From assembly GCA_051453625.1 (NCBI GenBank), contig JBOZIK010000001.1, positions 68,280,181 through 68,324,329 on the forward strand: DNA of 44,149 nt, written 5' to 3'. Shown one piece after another: positions 1-12,002 of the stretch. The number at the start of each line of letters is the position of its first letter. Position 1 is the stretch's first letter. Position numbers and translations under genes: made by a program. Origin of the DNA: Welwitschia mirabilis. Its lineage: Eukaryota > Gnetophyta > Gnetopsida > Welwitschiales. The notes under the pieces are model-generated. The model searched no databases, had not been told where the DNA came from, and worked only from the letters and a program-made list of their open reading frames with translations.

Positions 1-1315
1 TTATAGAGAAAGTGTATTGTAAGGCTCGTCTAATATTTCTAACTTAGAAACTAAGGAGATTTAGAAAGTTAATGGAAAATAGTTGAAAATATAAAAAGGA
101 TCTTTCCATACAACCATGAACATAGTAGAAGCACTTGTTTTAGAGGTTTCCCTCGACGAGGAGAACTTATCCTCTATTATTGCGTAAATTATTTCTTAGC
201 TTATTCCTTTGGTGAATATTATGATTTTACTTAATCTTCATTTAAACTTGACTTACATGTTGTTTTATGAAGTTTTTCATGACTAATATTCATACTTAGG
301 CATTTTACAGTGAGAGGACTGGATTCACCCAATCTTGAGATATTTTCATGTCTATGGACTTTGCTTTGAAGGAAGACGCCTTTGTTTTTGTCCTTTTTTT
401 TAGTGCTATAAGGTCTTTAATTATTTAGGAGTGTTCTTTTTGTTCCTCATCTTACTTATTTACCTTCATCTTTTTGAGTGTCTAATCATGTTAAAATTTT
501 TCGAGAAGACAAAAAACAAAAATAATAATAACTATTATAATGATGTTCCACCATACCAGAGTAAAGTTTTCTAAGAGGAATCTTTAGCAGCATTGATAGT
601 TATGGAAACTTCATTTGGATGTATTTGTTAGGTATTAGTAGGTGAGTTCATTTCTAAGTTGTTTTTGATCTTTTCATTCATTATTCTAAGCACTTGAGTT
701 TTGGTATCATCATAATCACTACCTTTTTAACTGAAACTTTATGAAGCTTATACATTTAATCATGCATTTTTACTCAGGAAGCTTTAGATGTCTTCTTTGG
801 GGGTTTATTTGGTTAGAATTTAAGATAGGTAGGCAATCTTATCCTTGTTCCTTACATCCATTTTTATTTAACTTTTTCTTTGATTTTTTTAGTTTGTTAT
901 TTCAAAGTCATTTCTGCATTTTCTCATCTTTATAAAGGAACTTAACATTTAGTAGTTTCCTTATTTTTCATTCATGTAATGTAATTTTCATTTAGCATTT
1001 GAATTAATTACAACATCTTTTCTATGTCATACCTTTTATGAAATTTCTTGTACCTTTTGAAATTCTATACCTTATCTTTTTTTGCTTTTTAATTTGGGAA
1101 CATTCATTCACTTTTCATTATCAAGTTCTAGCCTAGTTAGTTGATTTTCTTCCCCATCGTTTTCTTTCCTTTTAAGTTTTTTTCACTTCATCCTGATTTT
1201 CATGATTTTCTTTCTCATTTCTATTTTCTGAGATTTTTGATAAATGTTGATATTTTGATAATTCTATCTAACCTTAACTTCCTTAACTAACATCTTTGTT
1301 TTTCCAAAAATTTTT
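1..1315. other. AT-rich intergenic DNA, no gene seen
   Basis: Long T-rich runs with stops in all frames. The only open stretch, about 64 codons near 741-935, is Phe/Leu-rich, as T-rich DNA gives by chance, and has no recognisable motif. I see no LTR boundary, PBS or coding remnant here. Confidence 0.5.
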
Positions 1316-1440
1316 AAAATCCCATCATCCACCTAGTCATCTAGATAATACAAGGTATACAATAGACTGATTTTTTCTAAGAGTCAAATTAGGGCTGTCA
1401 TCTGGATGACATGACTAGATAACAATGTGATAACTATGGC
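1316..1440. repeat. GTCATC/GATGAC motif cluster, possible Athila-like LTR fragment
   Basis: The stretch contains CTAGTCATCTAGAT and, further on, GTCATCTGGATGAC, an imperfect palindrome of GTCATC and GATGAC. Very similar wording (CTAGTCATCTAGAT after 'gactgtcatctac') occurs near 28366-28390 inside the minus-strand Athila-like element, and related words occur at 29400-29540. I infer a fragment of the same repeat family; its boundaries are not visible. Confidence 0.35.
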
Positions 1441-2189
1441 TCAAACACGTTTTCCTCATTTTTCTTCATTTTCTCATCATTTCTACCCATTCCTTTGAAA
1501 GACAATGACTCCTCTGAACCTTATAAGCACTTGGATTTTATTCCACTCAATTTTTTATCCATATTATTAAGTTTTGTGTAAATTATTTAAAATGAAGCAT
1601 TTTTTTCTCTCCCTTTTATTTTTTAACTTTTTCTCCCAATTTTTAGCCTTTCAATGTATAGCTTTTATGTAATTTATTAGTTTCTTTGCTCTTTGATTTG
1701 GAACTTATGGATTTTATTTTTACCACATATTTTGTAAGTCATGATTAGTTCTGCATTTTATGAGATAAATTAAGCTTTTTATCTTTTACACTTCATTTCT
1801 CACAGACCGTAGTTAGAAATGTAGTAATCCTTTAGGGAAAATTGATTAGTTTGATATGTTCTATGATTACTAAATTAGATTTTTCATTTGGGTACTTCAA
1901 ATTTCTATCATATGTAGGGCCCACTTAAAAAAATTTCTTTTTAATTTTTTATACATTTTGTAATTTTCTTCTCAAAACCAGACAATACAAAATGTATTGA
2001 CGCTTTTAGAGGGGAGGATATATTTTCATCATTTTTCTTATTTTTTATCGATTTTAGCGGTCATTATTAATCATCCATGTAATGTATTTAACTTACATAA
2101 CTTTTTGTGTATTTTTGACTGAGTAAGCTTCATACACATAAAGCTAGATAGATTAAGACTAAGGCCAAGATTGAAGAGTAGAAAATAGA

Positions 2190-3240
2190 TCCTTTAGTAC
2201 CTTTATAGGTTAAGTGCGTAGGGTCTATACATCCTCCACCTCGACACAGATATTAATTGATGATACACACAACTACCATTCATGTCGAGCTATATTTTAG
2301 AGACTTCATGACCTGGATACAACCTAAGATTGATCAGAGGTTCTCAGATCTCTATTTACAATGGATTTTAAATGTACATGTATCATGCTATGTATTATAG
2401 ATGAGAGAGTTTTATGACATCATACATACTGAGTGTCGTCCAGATGCCTGTGATCACTTATTTGACATGATCATAGCATATATTTGGTACTATGATATTG
2501 CTATATTTCCATCTCATATCATAGTAGTTACAGATCTACATAGGCTTAGGATTTTATAGATTCATTTGGTTGAAGGAACTAAGGAGCATCATGCCTATGG
2601 TACTACATTAGATATTCTAGCAAACTTGATGACAGATAGGTGGGGCATTGTTATCACTCATTTAACCCCCACAAATAGGATACTTTACAAAGGACTGACC
2701 CACAACATTAGCTCATCATTTTACAACAATCATGCTATGGTCACATACTTATAGATTCTGGCAGCCTTCAGGTAAGGAGAGTAGATAGTTCTATAGAAAA
2801 TCATCTAAAGGAGACTCAGGTTAATGATAGAGACATGATAGTTATAGACTCTAGGATATCCATGCCTTCTCTTAGGTTTTTTTAAATGATTTGGAATACC
2901 AAAGATCATGGTTGAGTAGCACATTTAACATATTCAAACTTTTACTTACTATTAGTAGAACATGGACATATAGGTATCAGGAGAAGTGGAGTAACCTCAC
3001 ATACAGATACCTCCAGTTGGAGATATACTTGAGCAGATCTAGGCCCTCTTGGCAGAGATCATCAAGACCATTAGAGGTTTTGTTAATTATAGCATTTAAA
3101 CCTTAAACTAGAGGATTTAGGCTCTAGATTAGAGAACCTAGACATTAGAGTAGAGGATCTTGATAGTTGAGAGAAGATTCTAGCACTCTGAGAATAGATT
3201 ATTGATGTGCAACAACGCATTATCTCTATATAGCATAGTG
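2190..3240 (+). pseudogene. decayed retroelement accessory ORF with C-terminal coiled coil
   Basis: One reading frame (codon start 2281) stays recognisable for about 320 codons although it is broken by some 25 stops, mostly TAG or TAA. The N-terminal part contains MREFYD, reminiscent of the V-REFYA motif of the 'putative plant transposon protein' / ATHILA ORF-1 type accessory ORFs, followed by a segment with LTPTNRILYK (2566-2754). From about 3000 the frame reads PPVGDILEQI and then a heptad-like stretch in which TAG falls where Gln would suit a coiled coil (3100-3200). I infer an accessory ORF of an LTR retrotransposon inactivated by CAG to TAG changes. No gag or RT lies beside it. The family assignment rests on remembered motif style only. 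Confidence 0.45.
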
Positions 3241-5509
3241 TTATGATAGACATTCTAAAGGCTATTCATGTCTAGGGAGATGAGATATTTTATTTTATTT
3301 TCATATCTTTGTACCTCTATTTCCCTGCTGATCCTAAGCATCCTCCATCTTTTCCCCTATACCTAAGCTAGCTACTCAAATCAAGTTCATTATGCAATAA
3401 CAAGGGAAGTGATTTTGTTGTATTTTATATCTCCCCTTCTATATACCAAACCTCATGATCATATATATATACACATATTTTTTTTTTTAGTTCAGAATAG
3501 TGTATTTGTTATCTAATTTTCATGTACTTGTTATCTGATTTTCATGCTTATCTTATTTTTTCATATGTTATAATAAGCATTGATTATATTTGGGCAATCT
3601 TTTTAGTTATTTATTATACATTTTAGTGGAGGACTTTAATTATCAATACATTTACTAATTATTTATCTAAGAAAAAAATTCTATCATAGGTTTCTATTTC
3701 TAAAGAATCATTTTTTAGACTGTTATTTCCCCATCATTTAGAAGACTATCCAAATGACTATATGGCTAGTTCTTTAATCAAGTGAAACATTTAGTTTTTT
3801 TATTTTTTATAATTTATTTTGTATCTCTGAGATTTTTAAATTTCTAAAAATAATTTCTTTAGTACTTAACTATATTTATTATTGTGCAAGTTCACTTGCA
3901 ATCATAATTTACCACCTAGTTTTATCAGGGACTAATAAGGCTAAGTCGGGGACTATGTTACACTACTAACCTACATATATTTGATAGGATATTTTAAGTA
4001 TTTTATAGGATATTAAACAAGTTTATGCTATCTTTCCATGATAATGAATAGTTGAGATGAAAGATACAAAAATATGCAATCTTCATGACATTTTACAACA
4101 TTTAGAGAATTTTACAATACTTCCTATTTTGAAGTAAATATCTTGTGTACATTCAGGATATTGCATTAGATGAATACTTGTAAAATCCTATCATTTACCT
4201 CATCTTCTAAATGACTATAAGAACAATAGAATAGTTAAGCCAATGAGAATGCTAACTGTAATCAATTTTACAAATGACATGAATTGCTTATGAGGTGGTA
4301 TCATCCCTGTATCATCTGTATGACTAATAAGATGATATCTGTTATAATGCCATACTAAACATTCACCTAGCTTTTCCCATTTGTATGTGTATTCTTGCAT
4401 GGTTATTAGGGTTGTACCCATGCCTATTTATCTATTTTGTTATTTGTATGTCTACATGTGAATAAGTATTAATTCGACCCTTGACTCTATCTTATTTTGC
4501 TTATATCATAAATTCTTATGATAGGAGATCGAAGGATCAGAGATCCATCCTTGATAGTTGTAGAGATATGTCTTTTTTGGTGTTGAGATGTGCTTCCTCT
4601 ATTAAGGTATAGCTACTTTATAACATATATGTGGTTTGATATTAATACAAATAACTCTTTTTTATTTCCTATGTGTATTGTTACTTCTTATAGTTTATGT
4701 TGCTTCTAATTTAGTGACAATTTTGTAAGTGATATAGGTTATGAGAGCAATCTTTGTTAAGGTTGAGCATTATTAGTTTTGGTGTATTATTCCTTTTCTT
4801 TCCTATATTAACTTTGCATAAGTATGTTACATTATGATTTTCTACATTGAAATTTATTTTTGTTACTACAATACATAAGTGTTTCTTGTTAAAACCATTT
4901 TTCTTTCTTCTAGCCTGGGCCTTTGATGTATTATGACATTTAGGTTTACTCTCATCAATTAGTATGTTGTGTTGTGCAAAATATCTATTTTATTTGTGAA
5001 GGAAAAAATCTTCTTGAGCATAACTTTTTATACAGATACACATCACAACAATAACTAAATTGGAGATTTGATTAGTTCCAAGGATATCTAATTATGAGGT
5101 ATTATTCTATGTATTTATATTTCTTGCAAAAAGTTAAGCTCTTTAAGGAATCATATAAGATCATTATCCTAAATTATTTAAGATAATTATAATTATTCTA
5201 AGTAATTATTATCTATAGCTATAAGGTAATAGGATTTTTAATGACTTAATTTCATCATTTTTTTAGTGTATTTAGCATTTTATAATTATCGTAAACATGA
5301 TTAGCATAATGATCATCTAGGGTTTGGGGTTATAATTAACCTTATAAATCCTTTGGAACTATCCAAAATGTAATCAATTTCTAGGATAATTAAGGTACTA
5401 TTATTATCATTATTATAATCTTTATTATTATTATAATTAAGATGAATATAATTTGGTATATATTTAATTAGTAGGAAAATTGTAGTTCTAATTAAATTCA
5501 TGAATATTA
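3241..5509. other. AT-rich intergenic DNA, no gene seen
   Basis: No coding remnant recognised. Small features only: a two-copy 22-bp tandem repeat at 3506-3546 (unit TTGTTATCTAATTTTCATG plus three bases), a TA/T-rich simple tract at 3455-3490, and ATT-type simple sequence near 5400-5440. A 68-codon minus-strand open stretch at 4215-4421 shows no family resemblance and is not annotated. Confidence 0.5.
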
Positions 5510-5601
5510 NNNNNNNNNNNNNNNNNNNNNNNNNNNNNNNNNNNNNNNNNNNNNNNNNNNNNNNNNNNNNNNNNNNNNNNNNNNNNNNNNNNNNNNNNNN
5601 N
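5510..5601. other. assembly gap (92 N)
   Basis: Run of N; the flanking sequence is AT-rich on both sides and nothing can be said about the missing bases. Confidence 0.99.
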
Positions 5602-5764
5602 AGCTTAGTGATTATATAATTACTTTATAGCTAATAAGAATTAAGGCTATTATCATTACCACTAGCTTTATGATTATTAAGGGAAAAGATTACTAAATAT
5701 ATAATTGAATTTATATTCTTTAAATTTATAAGCATTTAATATAAGTATTATTTAAGTTAACCTA

Positions 5765-5779
5765 GAGCTCTAATACCAA
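5765..5779 (-). promoter_or_regulatory. retrotransposon primer-binding site, minus strand
   Basis: The plus strand reads GAGCTCTAATACCAA, the reverse complement of TTGGTATTAGAGCTC, one change from the initiator-Met tRNA PBS (TGGTATCAGAGC) used by many plant LTR elements. Two bases further right lies TGTAACAACC, i.e. an LTR ending in ...TTACA on the minus strand. This marks the 5' LTR/internal junction of a minus-strand element whose LTR lies to the right and whose body would lie to the left. Confidence 0.6.
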
Positions 5780-5781
5780 TT

Positions 5782-6661
5782 TGTAACAACCTATTATTTC
5801 TTACCTTAATTAGTACTTTTTCCCTTATTTTTCTCTTCCTTAATTATTTAATATTATTACCTAATGGTCATAGCAAAATCTAGGTTAAATTTTACTTATT
5901 TCTTTAGTAGCATTTTTATATTTTGAGAAAAACAAATCATACTATTACAATATATTTATATATAATTAATTCTTAGGTTATTTTGGTTTACAAATTATTG
6001 TGATATCATGAGTCTATGTCCTCCATTTCTTCTTAGTTTTTCATCACATATAAAGATATATTATAAATAGTTAAGGAGAAGTAAAATTGTTATAAACATA
6101 CATAGATAAGTTTAAGGATAAACTTATTATAAACATACATTAATAGAAGGCTACAACTTTTATTAATGGCATTTTAACTCATATTCATCAATCCTTTGGA
6201 TTTGAGTTGGTTCTACTTAGGTTTTAAACTATAAAAACATGATTGGACGTAACTTTATAGCATTATACTTTACCTCGATGTACCTCTAATACAGGTGAAA
6301 GGTAATATATAAGGTGGATCCATTCTTACAAATGACCCTTGCTTCATTAAAACATTTCTAGATGGTGCAACATGATTCATTAATGATAAGGGCTTAAGAT
6401 CTTAAGTTAGAATGAGTTCATATATGGATAGGATAAGAGAGTGATGATCAAATCCACTTTGGAGAAGGTACTATAAAAAAAATGTAACTCTACCTACCTT
6501 GGTAATGAAATCCAAGTGGAGGGATGATTATTATTAAAGTTATCTTGATTTAGTCTTATTTGATGAATACACTACAAAAATGCATGCATAAAATTCTAAC
6601 TAATATAGATATTTAATAGATTATTTACTTAGTTATAATAATTCTAATAATTATTATGTCT
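5782..6661 (-). repeat. probable LTR of a minus-strand element, outer edge unknown
   Basis: The left edge is set by the CA-type LTR terminus (TGTAACA on plus) next to the PBS at 5765-5779. The right edge is not visible; the copia LTR inserted at 6662 may interrupt it. The interval is AT-rich and contains a short direct repeat (TTATAAACATACAT near 6089 and 6127). No coding sequence seen. Confidence 0.35.
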
Positions 6662-7919
6662 TGTTGAGAACCCATTGTCATTAATTAAATTAACAGGTTT
6701 TTGTAGTTAGTCAATTGTGCAAAGATTTTCCAACATCAGGTAACCGACTTCTAAGATTGAGTGATCAACCTGTTAAAAACTATGAAACTACTTCAAAATC
6801 AAGTGACTACATTGAGCACAATGGGTAAATAAACTAATGCATCTAAAAAAAATGCCAATTGCAAAATGTGTAACTGAGATAATCCTACCAGGTAATCATG
6901 CTAATACATCAGGAAAAAGACTAGTTTAGGAATGAGTAATCAAGAATATATACTCAGATAACACATTAAGAGCCTCTGTGTAAAAACTGGGGTAAATGTA
7001 GGCGACCCTAAAAACAGATATGGATGACTACATTATAATCTGTCGAATTCAGTCTGATAACAGAACGAGTGAGCACATGATAATTAGTAAATCTTAAGTC
7101 TGCTAAAAGCAAGGGTGACAGAATAATGTCACTACGGGCAACTACATATAGCCTAGAATCTACCCTCACAAGGTTAACTGAGTCATCAAAGTCAGGGTAA
7201 TTGAATGAATGTTGATCGCATATCATCATAAGGGTGATCGAACGTGCATCTATTCTATACTGGGAAATTTATGGCAAACAAGGGTGATCATATAACAAAA
7301 AGAAGGGTGACCAGATGTGTAGATGACCGATTGTTGTATCTAGGTCAAACATATGAAGTACAAATGTAACTGATACATTTTTAATGATTCATCAAAAAGT
7401 GCAATGATTCATTTTACTATTCTTAAATGGTTACCTTATGCACCTTTACTATGTAAGATCCCTTTCAATCAAAAGAAAGGTGACCTTTTTGCAATATCAA
7501 AGATAGAAAAAGCAAAAGTAACAATAATTTTAGCATTATATATAAATAAGCAAAAAGTTCAATTTTCTGATTGGTCCTATCATTGCATCTTCTTTAAAGA
7601 AGAGATTATTACACTATTAAGAGAAAATCTATGCATCTATGCATTCTCCTTACTTCCTTTCTTATGTGGTTGAGGATCAGCCATAAAATACTTTGATTTT
7701 GTAACAGGTTTTTGATAATCCTAGAAATTAATTTTGAAAGCTAGTATATGCCAACCAAGGACAGAAGGCCTAAGGGGCTAAAAGTAATGTCTATCCATCA
7801 TTAAATATCTTGCAGTTATGTTTTACACATCTACTTATTTTATTTGCAGGTTGTGAAGGCTATGAAAATTGATTTTTAAGACCTATTCACTCCCCTCTAG
7901 ATTTGATCCTCTACTTTCA
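6662..7919 (+). repeat. 5' LTR of copia copy A
   Basis: Begins TGTTGAGAACCCATTGTCAT and ends CTCTACTTTCA, about 1258 bp, matched by the 3' LTR at 18320-19590 (1271 bp). It carries repeated GGGTGACC-like words (for example near 7240-7330). A TATA-like TATCAAAG at 7495-7502 sits where the 3' LTR has TATAAAAG. An 89-codon open stretch at 7404-7673 lies inside the LTR and is not a gene. Confidence 0.85.
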
Positions 7920-7920
7920 A

Positions 7921-7933
7921 TTAGTATCAGAGC
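7921..7933 (+). promoter_or_regulatory. primer-binding site of copia copy A
   Basis: TTAGTATCAGAGC, one change from TTGGTATCAGAGC, the initiator-Met tRNA complement, placed right after the LTR end (CA at 7919). Confidence 0.85.
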
Positions 7934-7984
7934 AAATTTTAGAAACAGATCCTAATAGATCTCTGCTTCATTCATCCCTAGAAA

Positions 7985-8769
7985 ATGAGTCAGTCCACTG
8001 AAGGAAATTCTGTCACAAGACGTCTCTTATTTGATGGAACAAATTATGATTATTGGAAAGAAAGGAAAGAAAAGATGAGGGCCTTTGTTCAATCCATTGA
8101 CCTTTAAATATGGGAGTCTATTACTAATGGATATTGTCTTCCTACTACGCAGGATCTTGTAACTTAACTAGCTACCCCAAAGAGTAAGGACAAATGAATG
8201 TTGAATGAAAAATTAGCCACAACTTGCAACTTTAAAGGACTGAATGCCATCTTATGTGCCATAGGTTTAGAGGATTTTAAAAGAGTTATAAATTTCATCA
8301 CTGCCAAAGAAGCTTAGGATATATTGGAGATTGCTCATGAAGGAACCAACTTAGTAAAGCAGGTTAAGCTTAAGATGCTAGTTACTCAGTTTGAAGAGCT
8401 AAATATGGAAGATGATAAAGGTATAAATGAATTCTTTTCAAAGCTAACAGATATTGTAAATTCTATATGTGACTTAGGTGAAACTATTGAAGAATCAAAA
8501 GTAGTTTGCAAAGCTTTAAGATCTCTTCCAAAAGGTTTAAATCAAAAGTAACTACCATTAAAGAAATCAAGAACTTAAATATTATGAAGATGGATGAACT
8601 CCAAGGGAAAATTCACATATTTGATCTAAAATTTGGAAAACAAAAAAAGAAAAGTATGGAATTAACTTCCATTCATAAAATTTCTGAGATTAAGAATGGA
8701 TCTAACCTAGAACCAAAAAGCGATGATGAAGTGGCTTTTCTAGCTAGAAAATTTAGACACTTCATGTAG
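7985..8769 (+). pseudogene. gag: gag of copia copy A (decayed)
   Basis: Encodes the structural Gag of a copia element, which builds the cytoplasmic virus-like particle. From ATG 7985 the frame shows FDGTNYDYW and MRAFVQSID, the N-terminal hallmark of plant copia Gag, then TQFEELNMEDD and EESKVVCKALRSLPK of the gag-polypeptide domain. Several stops interrupt it (for example after QSIDL and before DILE). A one-base loss relative to copy B near 8535 shifts the frame into a segment reading NIMKMDELQGKIH and EVAFLARKFRHFM. A 6-bp duplication gives ERKEKM where copy B has no such insert. The following zinc-knuckle region (8836-8880) is eroded. Not functional. Confidence 0.85.
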
Positions 8770-8984
8770 AGACAATAAGGTGGAGGCTAGTCTAAGAGAC
8801 CACTAAGAAGGAAAGAGAAAGGATAACATGTAATTTAGTGCTATTCATGCATAAGTTTTGGTTATACATTAAGTGTTTACTCAAATAATAAAAAAGATGA
8901 TAAAAGAAAAGGAAAGAAATTCTTATTAGTAACATGGGATGATGAAGAGAGTGAGAGTAAACTAAACTCAGATTTAAAACATGG

Positions 8985-9375
8985 TGGAATCTCTCTCAAC
9001 CATCATTGATGAAAAGGTATGTTCCTATCCTTTTATTACTTTATTTATTAGTAATGAGACACTAAATAATATAGATATCAAATTATATTTGGAATGTCAA
9101 AATCTAGCTCATAGAGTAAACAATCTAAGAAAAGAAAATAAAACCTTCTAGATGATCTTGATATTAGAGAAAAGAAAATTAAAGATCTAAAAAATAACCT
9201 TGCCTCAAACTCCTATCATATTAAAGATAAAGTTCCTAGTAGATCATTCCCAGCTTGTTTAATTCTTATCATTATTTTTATTTCAAACCTTTATCTAAGA
9301 AAAACTCTAAAAACCCTTTAGCAAATATTACCTGTCATTATTGCAATAAAAAAATCATTCTAGCATTGATTGTAT
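8985..9375 (+). pseudogene. coiled-coil / zinc-knuckle segment of copia copy A
   Basis: Counterpart of 13005-13394 in copy B: short charged coiled-coil words (CQNLAHRVNNL) and then a CX2C knuckle CHYCNKK whose downstream HSSIDC is reached only after a one-base shift. Copy A therefore keeps the His that copy B has lost. In-frame stops and indels show decay. Confidence 0.65.
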
Positions 9376-9544
9376 TTTTCACAAAAGTTGGTTTTCTCAC
9401 TTCATATTAGGGTTTAAGTATATTTTTCCCCAAAAATAAAATCAACATGCAAGCAAAAACAAATGCTTGAGGTGGATCCCAAAATCCGCAAATAAAAGCC
9501 TATTAATCCAAATGTCTTTAAAAGCAACTAATCATTCTTGCTAG

Positions 9545-11440
9545 TATCTGGATAGTAGTTGCTCTAAATATATGATAGGTGACAAGTCAAATTTCATAAA
9601 CTTCAAGGAATATAATGGAAAAGAAGTGACTTTTGGGAATAATGAAAGAGCTCAGATTGAAGGAATTGTAAGTGTTAGTGAAGGTAACTTATCTAATGAT
9701 TATAATGTATTATTTGTCAATGGATTAAAGCATAATTTATTAAGTATTAGTAAGATTTGTGATAAAGGTCATAAAGTATTTTTTGATGAAAATAAGTCTA
9801 TTGTAAAACATAATAAAATAGATTAACTATTACTTGTAGCAAATAAACACGAAAATATGTATTGTGTAAATTAATCCAATAATTCTACTTGTCTCTCTTC
9901 TCATACTCAAGAAGACATCATCTGGCATCAACATTTAAGTAACATCAATTTTGATTCGTTGAAGAAATTATGTCATAATGAGATAGTCAGGGGTTTTCTT
10001 AAAATTTCTTTCTTTTACAAAGGGCTATGTAATGCTTGTAAAAGGGGGAAACAAACTAGAACATCTCATAAAAGAATTAGCTATATCACAACTTGTAAAC
10101 CTTTAAATTTAATTCATATGGATTTGGTTGGGCCTATTCAAACTACTAGTCTATTAGGAAAATGATATTTTCTAGTTATAGTTGATGATTTTTCTAGATT
10201 TTCATGGATATATTTTCTTCATGCAAAATTTGATGCATATGAAAATTTTATTAAAATTTGCAAGAAGCTTCAAACTGAAAAGAGGTATGTAATAAAGAAA
10301 ATCCAAAGTGATCATGATAGAGAGTTTGAAAATGAAATATTTTAACTATATTACAATACAAATGGAATTGGCCATGAGTTCTTAGCTCCTTAAACCCCTC
10401 AATAAAATGGAATAACTGAAAGGAAAAATTAAACTTTACTAGATATGGCAAGAGTTATGTTAAATGACAAGGATATTCCAAACAGTTTTGAGCTAAAGCA
10501 ATGAACATGGCTTATTATATTTCAAACAAAGTGTATTTAAGGCCTAGAACTTCTAAAACTCCTTATAATCTTTATAAAGAAAAGAAGCTAGATATATCTT
10601 ACTTCAAACCTTTGAAGTAAGTGCTTCATTCTAAGAAATAGGAAAGAATTATCAAAATTTGATTCTAAATCGGATAAAGGAATCTTTCTGGAATACTCTT
10701 AATCAAGTAGAGCTTATAAAGTAGTTAACAAACATACTCTACATATGTAAGAATTAATTAATGTAAAAATCCATAATGTTTTAAATACCTCAAAATCCAT
10801 TAACCTTGATGAAGGTCTAATTCCTTCCTATTCTATTAATTAAAATGAATAAAACTCAAAAGATAAAGCAACCTTAGAAATTAAAGAACTCAAGGATAAT
10901 CCTATAGACTTTATCATTGGAAATATTTAGCAAGGTATTATTACTAAAAACTCTCTTAAAAACTTTAGTGTTCATGTTTCTCTGTTATCTCAAGTAGAAC
11001 CTAAAACCTTTGAGGAGGTTGAATCTAATCCCTGTTGGATAAATGCAATGCAAAAAGAACTTGAATAGTTCTCTTAAGTCAGGTATAGTCACTTGTTTCA
11101 AAATTAATCAAGAAGAATGTCATAAGCACAAAGTGGATTTTTAGAAATAAATTAAATTAGAAAAATAAGATTACCAAGAACAAATCTAGACTACTAAGTT
11201 AAGAGTACTCTTAAATAGAAGGAGTATATTATGGAGACATCTTTACACTAGTTGCTTAATTAGAATCAATAAGGGTATTTCTAGATTTTGCTTGCTATAA
11301 AAAAAAGAAAGTATTGCAAATGGATGTTAAGAGTGTTTTTCTTAATAGATACATTAAATAAGAAGTTTATATAAAGCACCATTAAGGCTTCTCTAATCCT
11401 TATAAACTTGATTATGTATATAAAAATAATAAGACCTTAT
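9545..11440 (+). pseudogene. pol: pol of copia copy A: PR, IN and start of RT, cut by gap
   Basis: Protease: LDSSCSKYMIGD at about 9548-9583, where the active-site DSG has become DSS. The pre-integrase zinc-binding part has WHQHL and CNACKRGKQ. The integrase core keeps HMDLVGP (first Asp), VDDFSRF (second Asp) and NGITERKN (Glu), with stops between. RT begins about 11100 with wording matching copy B and breaks off at 11440 in the segment that reads YVYKLNKAIYGLKQ in copy B. RT palm, RNase H, ORF3 and 3' LTR of this copy are absent or hidden in the gap. Many stops; not functional. Confidence 0.85.
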
Positions 11441-11540
11441 NNNNNNNNNNNNNNNNNNNNNNNNNNNNNNNNNNNNNNNNNNNNNNNNNNNNNNNNNNNN
11501 NNNNNNNNNNNNNNNNNNNNNNNNNNNNNNNNNNNNNNNN
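11441..11540. other. assembly gap (100 N)
   Basis: Exactly 100 N, the usual placeholder for unknown length. It lies between the RT of copy A and the inner LTR, so the copy A/copy B junction is unseen. Confidence 0.99.
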
Positions 11541-11937
11541 AACATTTTAGCATTATATTTGAATAAGCTATAAGTTCAGATTTCTGGTTGAAGCTATCAT
11601 TGCATCTTCTATAGAGAAGAGATTGCTGCACCATTGAGAATAAATCTATGCATCTATGCATCCATCTTACTTCCTTTCTTCTATGATTGAGGATTTGCCT
11701 TAAAATCCTCTAATATTGGAATAAATTTTTGGTAAGCCTAAAAACCAATCTTAGAAGCTAATATATGCTAATCAAGAATAGGAGGTCTAAGGGGCTGAAG
11801 GATGGTATCTATCCACCATTAAAATATCTTGTACCTGTGTTTTGCACATTTATTTATTTTATTTGTAGGTTTTGAAGAGTATAAAAATTGGTTTTAAAAT
11901 CTATTCATCCCCCTCTAGGGTTGACTAGCTATTTTCA
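11541..11937 (+). repeat. inner LTR (3' part), upstream of copia copy B
   Basis: Aligns with the last ~400 bp of both outer LTRs and ends GCTATTTTCA at 11937. In the final 150 nt it differs from both outer LTRs at about ten places where they agree with each other (for example TGACTAGCTATTTTCA against ATCCTCTACTTTCA). Confidence 0.8.
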
Positions 11938-11939
11938 AT

Positions 11940-11952
11940 TGGTATCAAAGCA
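11940..11952 (+). promoter_or_regulatory. primer-binding site of copia copy B
   Basis: TGGTATCAAAGC, one change from TGGTATCAGAGC, two bases after the LTR end. Confidence 0.85.
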
Positions 11953-12002
11953 AGGTTAAGGAATAGATCCTAACAGATCTCTACTTCATTCATCCCTAGA
12001 AA

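Noticed and set aside
4215-4421. 68-codon minus-strand ORF with a hydrophobic C terminus
   Set aside because: No family motif, no neighbours; length expected by chance.
7404-7673. 89-codon plus-strand open stretch
   Set aside because: Lies wholly inside the copia 5' LTR; the equivalent stretches of the other LTRs are not open.
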